A DNA stretch of 64,000 bases from Piscinibacterium candidicorallinum (GTDB lineage Bacteria > Pseudomonadota > Gammaproteobacteria > Burkholderiales > Burkholderiaceae_C): contig NZ_CP180191.1 in NCBI RefSeq assembly GCF_047549485.1, forward strand, positions 3,348,001-3,412,000, given 5' to 3'. A model generated the notes under the pieces. That model was not told where the DNA came from and did not search any database. It was given only the letters and a program-made list of their open reading frames with translations. Positions 1-8,932 of the stretch are shown piece by piece. The translations under genes and the position numbers were made by a program. Each line of letters begins with the position of its first letter. Position 1 is the stretch's first letter.

Positions 1-17
1 TTTTCAGCGCGGTCATG

Positions 18-46
18 AAAAAAGAAGCGGGGCATTGCCCCGCTTC
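18..46 (-). terminator. Intrinsic terminator after the fadD/transporter pair
   Basis: Perfect 10-base-pair stem (GAAGCGGGGC at 24-33, GCCCCGCTTC at 37-46) with a 3-base loop. On the minus strand it is followed directly by a run of six T. It lies 50 bases beyond the stop of the transporter gene, so it most likely ends the minus-strand unit. Confidence 0.85.
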
Positions 47-95
47 GTGATCTGCCGATACGGCGCACTGCGCCGCCCGGCTGTGCATGCGTCGA

Positions 96-1010
96 TCAGG
101 CGGCTGCAGGCACTGCGCCGATCTTGGCTGCATCACGTGCCAGTGCTTCGCGTGTGGCGTTCTTGCGGTACCAGATCGTCACGGCGGAGGAGGTCAGCAC
201 GATGAACAGGCTGTACAGCACCGGAATCAGGAGCACCTGCTGCTGTAACTGGTCCTTGAAGGTCAGGGTGACGATCAGCACCGCCAGCGGACCGTTCTGG
301 ATGCCCGTCTCCAGCGAAATGGTGCGCGAGCGGTTGCTGTCCTGCTTGAGACCGCGCGCCAGCCAGTAGCCCAGCAACATACCGATGATGCCCAGACCGA
401 TAGCGGCAAAGTACACGCTGGCCGGCGTGGTCAGCAGCAGCTGGTAGTTGCGCGGCACCCAGGAGCCGATCAGGAACAGGATCACGAACACGCCGAGCAT
501 GCTGCCGATCAGCTCAATCGTGGCGCCCACATTCGGGTTGGCCTTGCGCAGGAACATGCCGAGGATCGTGGGGACCAGCAGCACGACGAGCACCTGGGCC
601 ACGTTGGCCGCGGGAATGGCGAACTCGCCGGTGACGCCCGCCAGACCGGAATAGAACTTGATGAGCAGCGGCACAGCGACCACGGCCACCAGCGTGGACA
701 CGCTGGTCATCATGATCGACAGGGCGAGTGCGCCCTTGCTGAAGTAGGTGAAGATGTTGGAGGTCGTCCCGCCGGGCATGCAGCCCATCAGGATCACACC
801 CACCGCCAGTGCAGGCGGCAGGCCGAGCATCACGGCCAGCGCATAGCCCAGGAAGGGCATGATGCCGTACTGGCAGATCAGGCCGACGATCACGCCCTTG
901 GGCTTGCGAAAGGCAATGAGAAAGTCGCGGAAGGTGAGCGATGCGCCCATGCCGAGCATGATGACCATCATCATCACGCCCAGCAGCTTGGTTTCAAGTT
1001 CAGTCAACAT
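96..1010 (-). CDS. Bile acid:sodium symporter (BASS) family transporter
   Basis: Inner-membrane protein of 304 residues, mostly hydrophobic, with about nine to ten membrane segments. It matches the BASS/SBF family, which couples sodium entry to uptake of organic anions such as pantoate, 2-keto acids or bile acids. The family-typical stretch ILMGCMPGGTTSN is present. The start is taken at 1010 (MLTELETK) because a GGGAG ribosome site lies ten bases upstream; the open frame extends 17 codons further. It follows fadD on the same strand with an 86-base gap, so the two may be co-transcribed. The actual substrate cannot be read from sequence. Confidence 0.85.
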   Translation of the reverse strand: MLTELETKLLGVMMMVIMLGMGASLTFRDFLIAFRKPKGVIVGLICQYGIMPFLGYALAVMLGLPPALAVGVILMGCMPGGTTSNIFTYFSKGALALSIMMTSVSTLVAVVAVPLLIKFYSGLAGVTGEFAIPAANVAQVLVVLLVPTILGMFLRKANPNVGATIELIGSMLGVFVILFLIGSWVPRNYQLLLTTPASVYFAAIGLGIIGMLLGYWLARGLKQDSNRSRTISLETGIQNGPLAVLIVTLTFKDQLQQQVLLIPVLYSLFIVLTSSAVTIWYRKNATREALARDAAKIGAVPAAA

Positions 1011-1096
1011 AGGTTCAAGACTCCCTGGTCTCGGATCGGGGTGCGGTGCGCCCTGGCGCACCGCAGTGGTTCAGTGGCGGGCAGGTGTCACCTGGA

Positions 1097-2830
1097 TTAC
1101 TTGGCGAATTCCTTCTTGACCTCGGCCTTCAGGTCCTTGCGCAGGATCTTGCCCACGGGGGTCTTCGGCAGCTCATCGCGGAAGACGATGGACTTGGGCA
1201 CCTTGTAATCCGTGAGGAACTTGCGGCAATGGGCGATCACATCGGCCTCATTGACCGTTGCGCCCTCGCCGCGCACCACATAGGCACGCACGGCCTCGCC
1301 GCTCTTGCTGTCCGGAATGCCAACGACGGCCGCTTCCATGACGGCATCCATCTTCGCAATCGCGTCCTCGACTTCATTCGGATACACGTTGAAGCCCGAG
1401 ACCAGCACCATGTCTTTCTTGCGGTCGACGATCTTGAAGTAGCCCTCGCCGTCCATCACTGCGATGTCGCCGGTGTAGAGCCAGCCGTCCTTGATGGTCT
1501 TGGCGGTCTCTTCAGGTTTGTTCCAGTAGCCCTGCATGACCTGCGGACCGCGGATGATCAGCTCGCCCGGTTCGCCCACTGCCACGGGTGCACCGTTGTC
1601 GTCCACCAGCCGCACTTCGGTGCCGGGGACAGGGATGCCGATGGAGTCCGGCTTGCTCTTGCCGAAGAGGGGGTTGAACGAAACCACCGGAGAGGACTCG
1701 GTCAAGCCGAAGCCTTCGGCGATGCGCGTTTTGGTCACCTTCTCCCAGCGCTCGGCCACCACATGCTGCAACGCCGTGCCACCTGCCAGCGCGGCCTTCA
1801 GGTGCTTGGGCGGGAAGGCCACGAACCACTCTTCATTGAGCAGCGCGTTGAACAGCGTGTTCACGCCGGAGATCCAGGTGACCGGATAGTTCTCGATGGC
1901 GCGCTGCAGGTTCTGCACAGGGCGCGGGCTCGGGATGAGGATGTTGCGCGCGCCGATGCTGTAGAAGCAGAGCAGGTTCACCGTGAACGCGAAGATGTGA
2001 TACAGCGGCAAGGCAGTCAGCACGCACTCCTTGCCTTCTTCGAAGTACTTGCCCGCCATGGCCATGGTCTGGCTGATGTTGGCCAAGAGGTTGCCGTGCG
2101 TCAGCACCGCACCCTTGGACACGCCGGTGGTGCCGCCCGTGTACTGCAGGCAAGCGATGGCGTCGGGGCGAATGTCCTTCCAGTAGTCCTGCACGCGCAC
2201 CTTGGCCAGGTGGCGCTCGCCGGCGGCCAGCACTTCGGCGAAGCGGGTGTGCGGCACCGTGATCGGCGGCAGCACCTTGTTCCAGTAGCGCTGCACGGCG
2301 CGGATGATCCCGCGAGGCACCGCTGGAAACAGCTCGGGCACCTTGGCCACGACCACATGCTTGATGTCGGTCTTGGGCAGCACTTCGCCGAGCTTGTCGG
2401 CGAACATCTCGACGATGACCAGCACTTGCGCACCCGAGTCCTTGAACTGGTGCGCCATCTCGGACGTCGTGTAGAGCGGATTGGTGTTGACCAGCACGCA
2501 GCCCGCCTTGAACACGCCGAAGGCGACGATCGGGTAGGCCAAGCTGTTGGGCAGCTGCACCGCAACGCGAGAACCGGCGGGCAGCTTCAGCTCCTCACGC
2601 AGGTAGGCGGCGAAGGCGTCGCTGTAGCGATGCGCCTGGGCGTAGGTCATCGACCCGTTCATGCCATTGGGCACGACCGCGGTGAACGCCAGCTGGTCCG
2701 CAAACTCCGTGGATGCGTTGTAGACCAGATGGGCCAGGCTCGCGTAGGCCGGCGCCGGCAGGTCGGCAGACACATGACCCGCATAGGTCGCGGTCCATGG
2801 CTTCAAGTCGTAGATGGGTGCGGTCTGCAT
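1097..2830 (-). CDS. fadD: Long-chain fatty-acid--CoA ligase
   Basis: AMP-forming acyl-CoA synthetase of 577 residues. It activates fatty acids to acyl-adenylate and then acyl-CoA, the entry step to beta-oxidation. The AMP-binding signature YTGGTTGVSKG is at about residues 230-240. The C-terminal domain carries GWLYTGDIAVMD, the hinge region KIVDRKKDMVLVSGFNVYP, and the catalytic-lysine motif near the end (TPVGKILRKDL). The start at 2830 (MQTAPIYD) fits FadD length (about 560 in E. coli); the open frame runs 100 codons further without family similarity. An inverted repeat lies 120 bases upstream between this gene and the divergent nudB. Confidence 0.93.
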   Translation of the reverse strand: MQTAPIYDLKPWTATYAGHVSADLPAPAYASLAHLVYNASTEFADQLAFTAVVPNGMNGSMTYAQAHRYSDAFAAYLREELKLPAGSRVAVQLPNSLAYPIVAFGVFKAGCVLVNTNPLYTTSEMAHQFKDSGAQVLVIVEMFADKLGEVLPKTDIKHVVVAKVPELFPAVPRGIIRAVQRYWNKVLPPITVPHTRFAEVLAAGERHLAKVRVQDYWKDIRPDAIACLQYTGGTTGVSKGAVLTHGNLLANISQTMAMAGKYFEEGKECVLTALPLYHIFAFTVNLLCFYSIGARNILIPSPRPVQNLQRAIENYPVTWISGVNTLFNALLNEEWFVAFPPKHLKAALAGGTALQHVVAERWEKVTKTRIAEGFGLTESSPVVSFNPLFGKSKPDSIGIPVPGTEVRLVDDNGAPVAVGEPGELIIRGPQVMQGYWNKPEETAKTIKDGWLYTGDIAVMDGEGYFKIVDRKKDMVLVSGFNVYPNEVEDAIAKMDAVMEAAVVGIPDSKSGEAVRAYVVRGEGATVNEADVIAHCRKFLTDYKVPKSIVFRDELPKTPVGKILRKDLKAEVKKEFAK

Positions 2831-2948
2831 GCTGATGTCTCTCTCGTGTCCCTCGATCATGGGCTGTGTGCTGGTTTGGTGGCTTTGAGCCTGATCTAGC
2901 TTGATCTGGCCGGCTTTTTGGGTCTTTGAGCCCGATTTGCATCCTAGA

Positions 2949-2969
2949 GAGCGCTCGTCAAGCGCTCTA
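2949..2969. promoter_or_regulatory. Inverted repeat, candidate operator in the fadD-nudB divergent region
   Basis: AGAGCGCT (2949-2956) and AGCGCTCT (2962-2969) form a perfect 8-base inverted repeat around CGTCA. Read on the minus strand the centre is TTGACG, a good -35 hexamer pointing to fadD, so a repressor bound here would cover the promoter. No convincing -10 box was found at normal spacing. The binding protein is unknown; TetR-type fatty-acid regulators are a guess only. Confidence 0.4.
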
Positions 2970-3062
2970 GTGGGGCTTATCCCATGGGAGAAACGTGGGT
3001 GAAGCGTGGTGCGCTGCACTGCACCAAGCAGCGCTTTGATGCGCCTTGGGCAAAATCCGCCC

Positions 3063-3515
3063 ATGCCTTTCAAGCTGCCGCAATCCGTGCTGGTGGTGCT
3101 GCACAGCAGCGCCATGGAGTGCCTGCTCATCGAGCGCGTATCGGCTGCAGGCGAACACGGTGCATGGCAAAGCGTGACCGGCTCACGCGCGCACCCGGGA
3201 GAACCCTTGGTACAGACTGCGCTGCGCGAAGTGCACGAAGAGACCGGACTGCAGCTCGTGGCTGATCAGCTGCGCGACTGGCAACACGCCGAGCGTTACC
3301 CGATTGCGCCCGCCTGGCGCCACCGCTATGCGCCAGAGGTCACCCACAACGAGGAGCATGTGTTTTCCGCCTGCATCGACCGACGCGCTGCCATCCGCCT
3401 GAATCCGCGCGAGCACCGGGCGTGGCAGTGGGTGCCTGCGCCAGAGGCGGCCGAGCTGGTGTTCTCCCGCACCAACACGGCCGCCATCCGACGGCTGATG
3501 GGCGTACAGGCCTGA
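3063..3515 (+). CDS. nudB: Dihydroneopterin triphosphate diphosphatase (Nudix)
   Basis: Nudix hydrolase of 150 residues, predicted to remove pyrophosphate from dihydroneopterin triphosphate in folate synthesis. The match to E. coli NudB is clear in WQSVTGS, the Nudix core ALREVHEETGL and HRYAPEVTHNEEHVF. The first spacing of the Nudix box (Gly to Glu) is one residue longer than the usual pattern. The start at 3063 (MPFKLPQS) fits the family; an upstream in-frame ATG at 3006 would add 19 unrelated residues. First gene of a compact plus-strand run; its stop is four bases before the next start. Confidence 0.88.
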   Translation: MPFKLPQSVLVVLHSSAMECLLIERVSAAGEHGAWQSVTGSRAHPGEPLVQTALREVHEETGLQLVADQLRDWQHAERYPIAPAWRHRYAPEVTHNEEHVFSACIDRRAAIRLNPREHRAWQWVPAPEAAELVFSRTNTAAIRRLMGVQA

Positions 3516-3519
3516 GCCC

Positions 3520-4338
3520 ATGCGTCTGCGCATCGTCACCTACAACATCGCCAAGGGCCTGACGCAGCTCTCACGCCGGCATCGCATCCAGGATGTGCGC
3601 GCGGCCCTGTCAGAGTTCGACGCCGATATCCTGACCCTGCAGGAGGTGCAGGACCGCAACGACCGCATCGCGCATCGCGGTCATGCCCACCCGGGCCAGA
3701 GCCAGACGGACTTTCTGGCCGAACTCCGGCCAGTGCGCGAGCGCGAAGGCTGGCTCGACACCATGACCTTCATGCAGTCCGAGCCGCTGTATCACGCGGC
3801 CTACGGCGCAAACAAGCACTACGGCCACGGGCACCATGGCAACGCGGTGCTGTCGCGTTGGCCGATCGTGGCCATGGAGAACATCGACATCTCCCGCTCG
3901 GCCATCGAACGGCGCGGCTTGCTGGTCACGACGGTGCTGGTCAAGCAGCAACCGATGGTCATCATCTGCACGCATTTCTCGCTGCTGGCGCGTGACCGTC
4001 TGATGCAGGCGCAGGCGCTGGTGGAGCATGTCCGGACCCACGTTGATCCCGCGTTGCCGCTCGTGATCGCCGGGGACTTCAATGACTGGCACCGACGTGT
4101 CGACCGCACGCTGCGCCAGCAACTCGGGCTTGCCGAGGCCTTTGACCACAGTCACGCGCAACCGGCACGCACCTTCCCCGCCATCTTTCCCATGCTCAGG
4201 CTGGACCGCATCTACGTCCGCAATCTGCACGTGGTGGCGGCAAGGGTGCCGGACGGTCCGCACTGGGCGCGCCGCTCGGACCACCGCCCCATTCTGATGG
4301 AGGCCCAGGTGCCCGATCGCGGAGCACGCACCCCATGA
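3520..4338 (+). CDS. Endonuclease/exonuclease/phosphatase (EEP) family protein
   Basis: Cytoplasmic-looking 272-residue protein with the metal-dependent EEP (DNase I-like) fold. Motifs in order: TYNIAKGL at the N-terminus, TLQEVQDRND, GDFNDWHRR with the catalytic Asp-Asn pair, and RSDHRPI with the catalytic His near the C-terminus. Relatives act on DNA, RNA caps or phospholipid head groups. The position directly before clsB, with a 4-base ATGA overlap, makes a phospholipid- or nucleic-acid-linked phosphodiesterase role possible, but the substrate is unknown. Confidence 0.85.
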   Translation: MRLRIVTYNIAKGLTQLSRRHRIQDVRAALSEFDADILTLQEVQDRNDRIAHRGHAHPGQSQTDFLAELRPVREREGWLDTMTFMQSEPLYHAAYGANKHYGHGHHGNAVLSRWPIVAMENIDISRSAIERRGLLVTTVLVKQQPMVIICTHFSLLARDRLMQAQALVEHVRTHVDPALPLVIAGDFNDWHRRVDRTLRQQLGLAEAFDHSHAQPARTFPAIFPMLRLDRIYVRNLHVVAARVPDGPHWARRSDHRPILMEAQVPDRGARTP

Positions 4339-5660
4339 AGCCGACCGACGACACCGATCGCGAACCGAGCGGCAGCCCCTCGCAGGCGGCAGACGCCGCC
4401 TCGCCGCGCAAGAGCCGCGCAGGAGAAGGCCCGCGCTTTGCACCCGGGCATCGCGTCCATCTACTGCGCGGAGGGGCTGACTTCTTCCCGGCGATCCGCA
4501 CCGCGATTGATCAGGCGCGCAAAAGCGTCATGGTCGAGACCTACATCTTCAATGACGACGCCACCGCCGAGGGCATTCTGCAGAGCCTGCAGGCAGCCGC
4601 CGCACGCGGGGTCGAGGTCAGCGTGGTGATCGATGGCTTCGGCTCGGGCGAACATGGCCGGCTCCTTGCACAGCGGTTTGCCCAGGGCGATCTGGCCATG
4701 CACATCTATCGGCCGGAGCGCTGGTGGCACCTGTTCCGCGGCAAGGGCGTGAGTCTGCTCAAACGCCTTCACCGCAAGCTGGCCGTGGTCGATGACGAGA
4801 TCGCCTTCGTCGGCGGCATCAACATGCTGGACGACTACATCGACCCCAACCACGGTGTGCTCAGCGACCCGCGCTTTGACTTCGCGGTACGGATCGAGGG
4901 GCCGATCGTCGGGGACATCGCCCTGTCCATGCAGCGTCTGCTCTGGCAGATCCGGCTGGCGCAGCCCCCTGTGGCCCTGTCGGGGCCCGACCGACAGCCG
5001 GTGGCGAAGCAACTGCGCGAGCGCACGCGCCAGGCACTGGCCTTCCCGCGGCGCTTCGATCTGCCCCTGCCCCTGCCGCTGCGGGAGAACGTGGCCGTGG
5101 CCTTCGTGCCGCGCGACAACATCCGCAACCGCAGCACCATCGAACGCGCCTATCTGCAGGCGTTCGATGCGGCGCGCGAGCGCATCGTGCTGGCCAATGC
5201 CTACTTCATTCCCAGCGGGCGCTTCCGCAAGGCACTCATGCGCGCCGCCCAACGCGGGGTGCGCGTGCAGCTGCTGCTGCAAGGCCGCGTGGAGTACCCG
5301 CTGCAGCACCACGCCACCCAGGCCCTGTACAGCGCGCTCTTGGCGGCCGGGGTGGAAATTCACGAGTACGGGCGCAGCTTCCTGCACGCCAAGGTCGCCG
5401 TGGTCGATGCAGACTGGGCCACGGTGGGCTCGAGCAACGTGGACCCCTTCTCACTGCTGCTGGCCCGCGAGGCCAATGTGGTGGTGCGCGATGCGCCCTT
5501 CAACGCTGCCCTGGCACAGGCACTTGAAGAAGCCATTGCCGAACGCGCTGTGCGGGTGACGGTGCCGCCGCTGTCACTCTGGGCCCGCCTACGCAACCGC
5601 ATGGCACTGGCGCTGGTGCATCTGGCCGTGTTCATCACCGGGCAGCGCCGTGGCTACTGA
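4335..5660 (+). CDS. clsB: Cardiolipin synthase ClsB (phospholipase D family)
   Basis: Protein of 441 residues with two HKD active-site motifs of the phospholipase D superfamily: HRKLAVVDDEIAFVGG at about residues 145-160 and HAKVAVVDADWATVGS at about 351-366. It has no long N-terminal membrane anchor, as in the ClsB type, and forms cardiolipin from phosphatidylglycerol at the inner membrane. The start overlaps the EEP gene stop by four bases and the 3' end overlaps the next gene by eleven, so translation is probably coupled across all three. Confidence 0.88.
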   Translation: MKPTDDTDREPSGSPSQAADAASPRKSRAGEGPRFAPGHRVHLLRGGADFFPAIRTAIDQARKSVMVETYIFNDDATAEGILQSLQAAAARGVEVSVVIDGFGSGEHGRLLAQRFAQGDLAMHIYRPERWWHLFRGKGVSLLKRLHRKLAVVDDEIAFVGGINMLDDYIDPNHGVLSDPRFDFAVRIEGPIVGDIALSMQRLLWQIRLAQPPVALSGPDRQPVAKQLRERTRQALAFPRRFDLPLPLPLRENVAVAFVPRDNIRNRSTIERAYLQAFDAARERIVLANAYFIPSGRFRKALMRAAQRGVRVQLLLQGRVEYPLQHHATQALYSALLAAGVEIHEYGRSFLHAKVAVVDADWATVGSSNVDPFSLLLAREANVVVRDAPFNAALAQALEEAIAERAVRVTVPPLSLWARLRNRMALALVHLAVFITGQRRGY

Positions 5661-6744
5661 CGCCCTGGTCCACCACCGGCACGACGACCTCATCGTCCTG
5701 CGGCCGGAGGGCCTGTACTGCCCGGCCGGCGACTTCCATATCGACCCCTGGCGCCCGGTGGCGCGCGCCGTCATCACCCATGCCCATGCGGACCACGCCC
5801 GCACCGGCCACGCCAGCTACCTGGCCGCCGCACCGGCCGAAGGCGTGCTGCGTGCGCGACTGGGCACGATCAGCCTGCAGACCCTGGCCTACGGCGAATC
5901 CATCACCATGAACGGTGTGCGTGTGAGCCTGCATCCGGCCGGCCACGTGCTGGGCAGCGCGCAGGTGCGTGTTGAACACCAGGGCCAGGTCTGGGTGGCC
6001 AGTGGCGACTACAAGACCGCGCCCGATGCCACCTGCGCACCCTTCGAGCCCGTGCCCTGCCACACCTTCATCACGGAGAGCACCTTCGGCCTGCCGATCT
6101 ACCGCTGGCGGCCGGACACCGAAGTCTTTGGCGCCATCAATCAATGGTGGGCCGGCAACGCCGCGACGGGCCGGGCCAGCGTGCTGTTCTGCTACAGCTT
6201 CGGCAAGGCGCAGCGCATCCTGTCCGGGCTGGATGCGAGCATCGGCCCCATCGTCACGCACGGCGCGGTGGAACCGCTGAACCGCGCCTACCGCGCCGCG
6301 GGCGTGCCGCTGCCGGAGACGCGCCTGGCGAGTGAAGTCAGCGACAAGCAGGACTTTCGCCGCGCGCTCGTGCTGGCGCCGCCCTCGGCCGCAGGCAGTA
6401 CCTGGATGCGGCGCTTCGGCGAGTACAGCGACGCCTTCGCCTCCGGCTGGATGCAGTTGCGCGGCAGCCGCCGCCGCCAAGGTTATGACCGCGGCTTCGT
6501 GCTGTCGGACCACGCCGACTGGCCAGGGCTGCATGCCGCCATCGCGGCCACCGGCTGCGAGCAGGTCATCGTCACCCACGGCTATGTGCCGATCATGGTG
6601 CGCCACCTGCAGGAGCAGGGTCTGGCGGCACGCGCCTTTGCCACCGAGTTCGGCAGCGACGACAACGAACTCCCAGCCGCAGCAACGACTGCATCGCCCG
6701 CCGAGGCCGTGGCGCAGCCGTCTGCAGCGGAGGCGGGCGCATGA
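5650..6744 (+). CDS. Ligase-associated DNA exonuclease (metallo-beta-lactamase fold)
   Basis: Protein of 364 residues of the MBL / beta-CASP class (COG1236-like). The metal-binding motif THAHADHARTGH is at about residues 42-53, and ASGDYK and a late SDHADW motif supply further ligands. This family travels with an ATP-dependent DNA ligase, an Lhr-like helicase and the PdeM phosphoesterase and is thought to process DNA ends in repair. The start is GTG at 5650, inside clsB, giving MATDALVHH. The C-terminal 30 residues are Ala-rich and probably disordered. Confidence 0.85.
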   Translation: MATDALVHHRHDDLIVLRPEGLYCPAGDFHIDPWRPVARAVITHAHADHARTGHASYLAAAPAEGVLRARLGTISLQTLAYGESITMNGVRVSLHPAGHVLGSAQVRVEHQGQVWVASGDYKTAPDATCAPFEPVPCHTFITESTFGLPIYRWRPDTEVFGAINQWWAGNAATGRASVLFCYSFGKAQRILSGLDASIGPIVTHGAVEPLNRAYRAAGVPLPETRLASEVSDKQDFRRALVLAPPSAAGSTWMRRFGEYSDAFASGWMQLRGSRRRQGYDRGFVLSDHADWPGLHAAIAATGCEQVIVTHGYVPIMVRHLQEQGLAARAFATEFGSDDNELPAAATTASPAEAVAQPSAAEAGA

Positions 6745-7223
6745 GCCTGCCCGCTGGCATCGCCCGCCGGCTCGTGACGCGGCTGCCGCAGGCGCGTGGC
6801 GGCGACGCGCCCGTCTGGCTGGCCTGCGTCATGAGCCTGCCCATGGCAGACGGTGAACTGCCCCACTGCATCGGCGCGCTCTGGGCACCAGATGCGCAGG
6901 GCCTCTGGCCGCGCCTGCCGGAGATCACGGCCATCGGCTCGCCGGATGCGCCGCGCACCCTGGCCGAGCTGCTGGCCCGCGCACCGGCCGAGCCGCGCTT
7001 CCTGCTCACGGATCATCGCGTGGTGGACATGGCCCTGGCCTGCGAGGTGCAGCTCGCGGCCGATCCGCATCTGCAGCACGGGCAGCGCAGCGCCCTGAGC
7101 CAGCTGCGTCAGGCCCTGCGCGAGCGGGATACTGAAGTGATTGCCCAGAGCTTCACCCACTTTGACGCAGGCTTCGCCCGCTTCACGGATGCGCTGGGCC
7201 TGAATGAGGGCGGCACGCCGTGA
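6741..7223 (+). CDS. Unknown 160-residue protein inside the DNA ligase cluster
   Basis: No family was recognised. The frame is open, high in third-position G/C like its neighbours, and is joined on both sides by 4-base overlaps (ATGA with the exonuclease, GTGA with the ligase). This strongly suggests a real, translationally coupled gene. The sequence has no signal peptide or membrane segment, contains two Cys residues (ACVMSLPM and ELPHCIG) and ends in a predicted helical region (RSALSQLRQALRERDTEVI). A role as a partner of the exonuclease or ligase is inferred from position only. Confidence 0.7.
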   Translation: MSLPAGIARRLVTRLPQARGGDAPVWLACVMSLPMADGELPHCIGALWAPDAQGLWPRLPEITAIGSPDAPRTLAELLARAPAEPRFLLTDHRVVDMALACEVQLAADPHLQHGQRSALSQLRQALRERDTEVIAQSFTHFDAGFARFTDALGLNEGGTP

Positions 7224-8929
7224 AGGACTTTGCCCGCCTGTTCGCCGAGCTGGACGCGAGCACCGCCACGCAGGCCAAGGTGGGTGCGCTCAAGCGCTAC
7301 TTCGGCCGGGCCGATCATCGCGATGCGGCCTGGGCGGTGTATTTCCTCGCCGGCGGCAAACCGCGCCAGACCGTGCCCACGCGGCTGTTGCGCGAGACCG
7401 CCTGCGCGACCGCCGGCCTGAACGAGTGGCTGTTCGAGGAGTGCTACCAGGCCGTGGGTGACCTGGCCGAGACCATTGCCCATGTGCTGCCCCCGCCTGA
7501 AGGCGAGGACGACACGCCGCTGGCCGACTGGATCGAGCGGCGCCTGCTGCCGCTGCGCGGCGCCGAGCCCGATGATGCGGCAGCGCTGCTACGCGAGTTC
7601 TGGCGCGTGCTGGATACCGAGCGGCGTTTTCTGCTGACCAAGCTGATCGGCGGCGGATTCCGGGTGGGCGTCTCGAAACTGCTGGTGACGCGCGCCCTGG
7701 CCGAATTCAGCGGCGTGGATGCCAAGCGGATTGCGCAGCGACTGATGGGCGCCACCGACAAGAGCCACGTACCCAGTGCGGCGAGCTTTGCCGCACTCAT
7801 CGCCGCCGAGGCGGACGATGGCACAGGCCCCACCGACAGCGGCACGCCCTACCCCTTCTTCCTGGCCCATGCGCTCAATGAACCCGCAGCGCGCTTTGAT
7901 GAACTGATCGGCCCGCCCGCAGACTGGCAGGTGGAATGGAAGTACGACGGCATCCGCGCCCAGCTGGTCAAGCGCGCCGGGCAGGTCTGGCTCTGGAGCC
8001 GGGGCGAGGAGCTGATCACCGAGCGCTTTCCGGAGATCGTGCAGCAGGCCAGCGGCCTGCCCGATGGCACGGTGATCGATGGCGAGGTGCTCGTCATGAA
8101 GCCGGACGCGGCAGGCGTGCTTGCGCCCGCGCCCTTCCAGCTGCTGCAGCAGCGCATCGGCCGAAAGACGCTCACCAAAAAGGTGCTGCAGGACGCCCCC
8201 GTGCAGCTGCTGGCCTACGACCTGCTCGAACGCGAGGGGCAGGACCTGCGCGAGCAGCCGCAGGCCGAACGCCGCATGCAGCTCGAGGCACTGGCCGCCA
8301 CGCATGCGCTGGCACTGTCACCGCTCATTGAGGCTGCAAGCTGGGCAGACTTTGCCGCGCTGCGCGAGCAGAGCCGCGCCCGCGGGGTGGAAGGCTTCAT
8401 GCTCAAGCACCGCGCCAGCCGCTACGGCACCGGCCGCACCAAGAGCGAGGGCACCTGGTGGAAGTGGAAGATCGAGCCCATGAGCATCGACTGCGTGCTC
8501 ATCTACGCCCAGGCCGGCCACGGCCGCCGGGCGAGCGTCTACACCGACTACACCTTCGCCGTCTGGACCCGCGCACCCCACGACGCAGCGGAGGCTGAAG
8601 CGGTCTGCGACGCGATTGCCTCCAAGCAGCCTGCAGGCGAGTTGGCGCTGGTGCCCTTTGCCAAGGCCTACTCCGGCCTCACGGACGAGGAGTTCCGGCA
8701 GGTGGATGCGCTGATCCGCAAACACACCATCGAGAAGTTCGGGCCTGTGCGCAGTGTGCGGCCCAGTCTGGTGTTCGAGCTGGGCTTCGAGGGCATCAAT
8801 GCCAGCCCGCGGCACAAGAGCGGTATCGCGGTGCGCTTTCCGCGCATGCTGCGCATCCGCTGGGACAAGCCCCTGCACGAGGCCAATACCCTGGCCGATC
8901 TGCAGGCCCTGCTGCAGGAGGCGTACTGA
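7220..8929 (+). CDS. ATP-dependent DNA ligase
   Basis: DNA ligase of 569 residues. The nucleotide-accepting lysine is Lys241 in the motif EWKYDGIRAQ; later motifs include DGEVLV, VEGFMLKHR and WWKWK. The N-terminal 200 residues form the alpha-helical DNA-binding domain seen in the bacterial ligase-cluster type (similar to archaeal and eukaryotic ligase I). It seals nicks using ATP and is separate from the essential NAD-dependent LigA. The start is GTG at 7220 overlapping the preceding stop. Association with exonuclease and helicase points to a dedicated repair pathway rather than NHEJ, since no Ku gene is present in the window. Confidence 0.92.
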   Translation: MKDFARLFAELDASTATQAKVGALKRYFGRADHRDAAWAVYFLAGGKPRQTVPTRLLRETACATAGLNEWLFEECYQAVGDLAETIAHVLPPPEGEDDTPLADWIERRLLPLRGAEPDDAAALLREFWRVLDTERRFLLTKLIGGGFRVGVSKLLVTRALAEFSGVDAKRIAQRLMGATDKSHVPSAASFAALIAAEADDGTGPTDSGTPYPFFLAHALNEPAARFDELIGPPADWQVEWKYDGIRAQLVKRAGQVWLWSRGEELITERFPEIVQQASGLPDGTVIDGEVLVMKPDAAGVLAPAPFQLLQQRIGRKTLTKKVLQDAPVQLLAYDLLEREGQDLREQPQAERRMQLEALAATHALALSPLIEAASWADFAALREQSRARGVEGFMLKHRASRYGTGRTKSEGTWWKWKIEPMSIDCVLIYAQAGHGRRASVYTDYTFAVWTRAPHDAAEAEAVCDAIASKQPAGELALVPFAKAYSGLTDEEFRQVDALIRKHTIEKFGPVRSVRPSLVFELGFEGINASPRHKSGIAVRFPRMLRIRWDKPLHEANTLADLQALLQEAY

Positions 8930-8932
8930 ACC

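Noticed and set aside
1046..2899. 617-codon plus-strand open frame
   Set aside because: Lies antisense to fadD; composition is His/Arg/Gly-rich, typical of the shadow frame of a G+C-rich gene.
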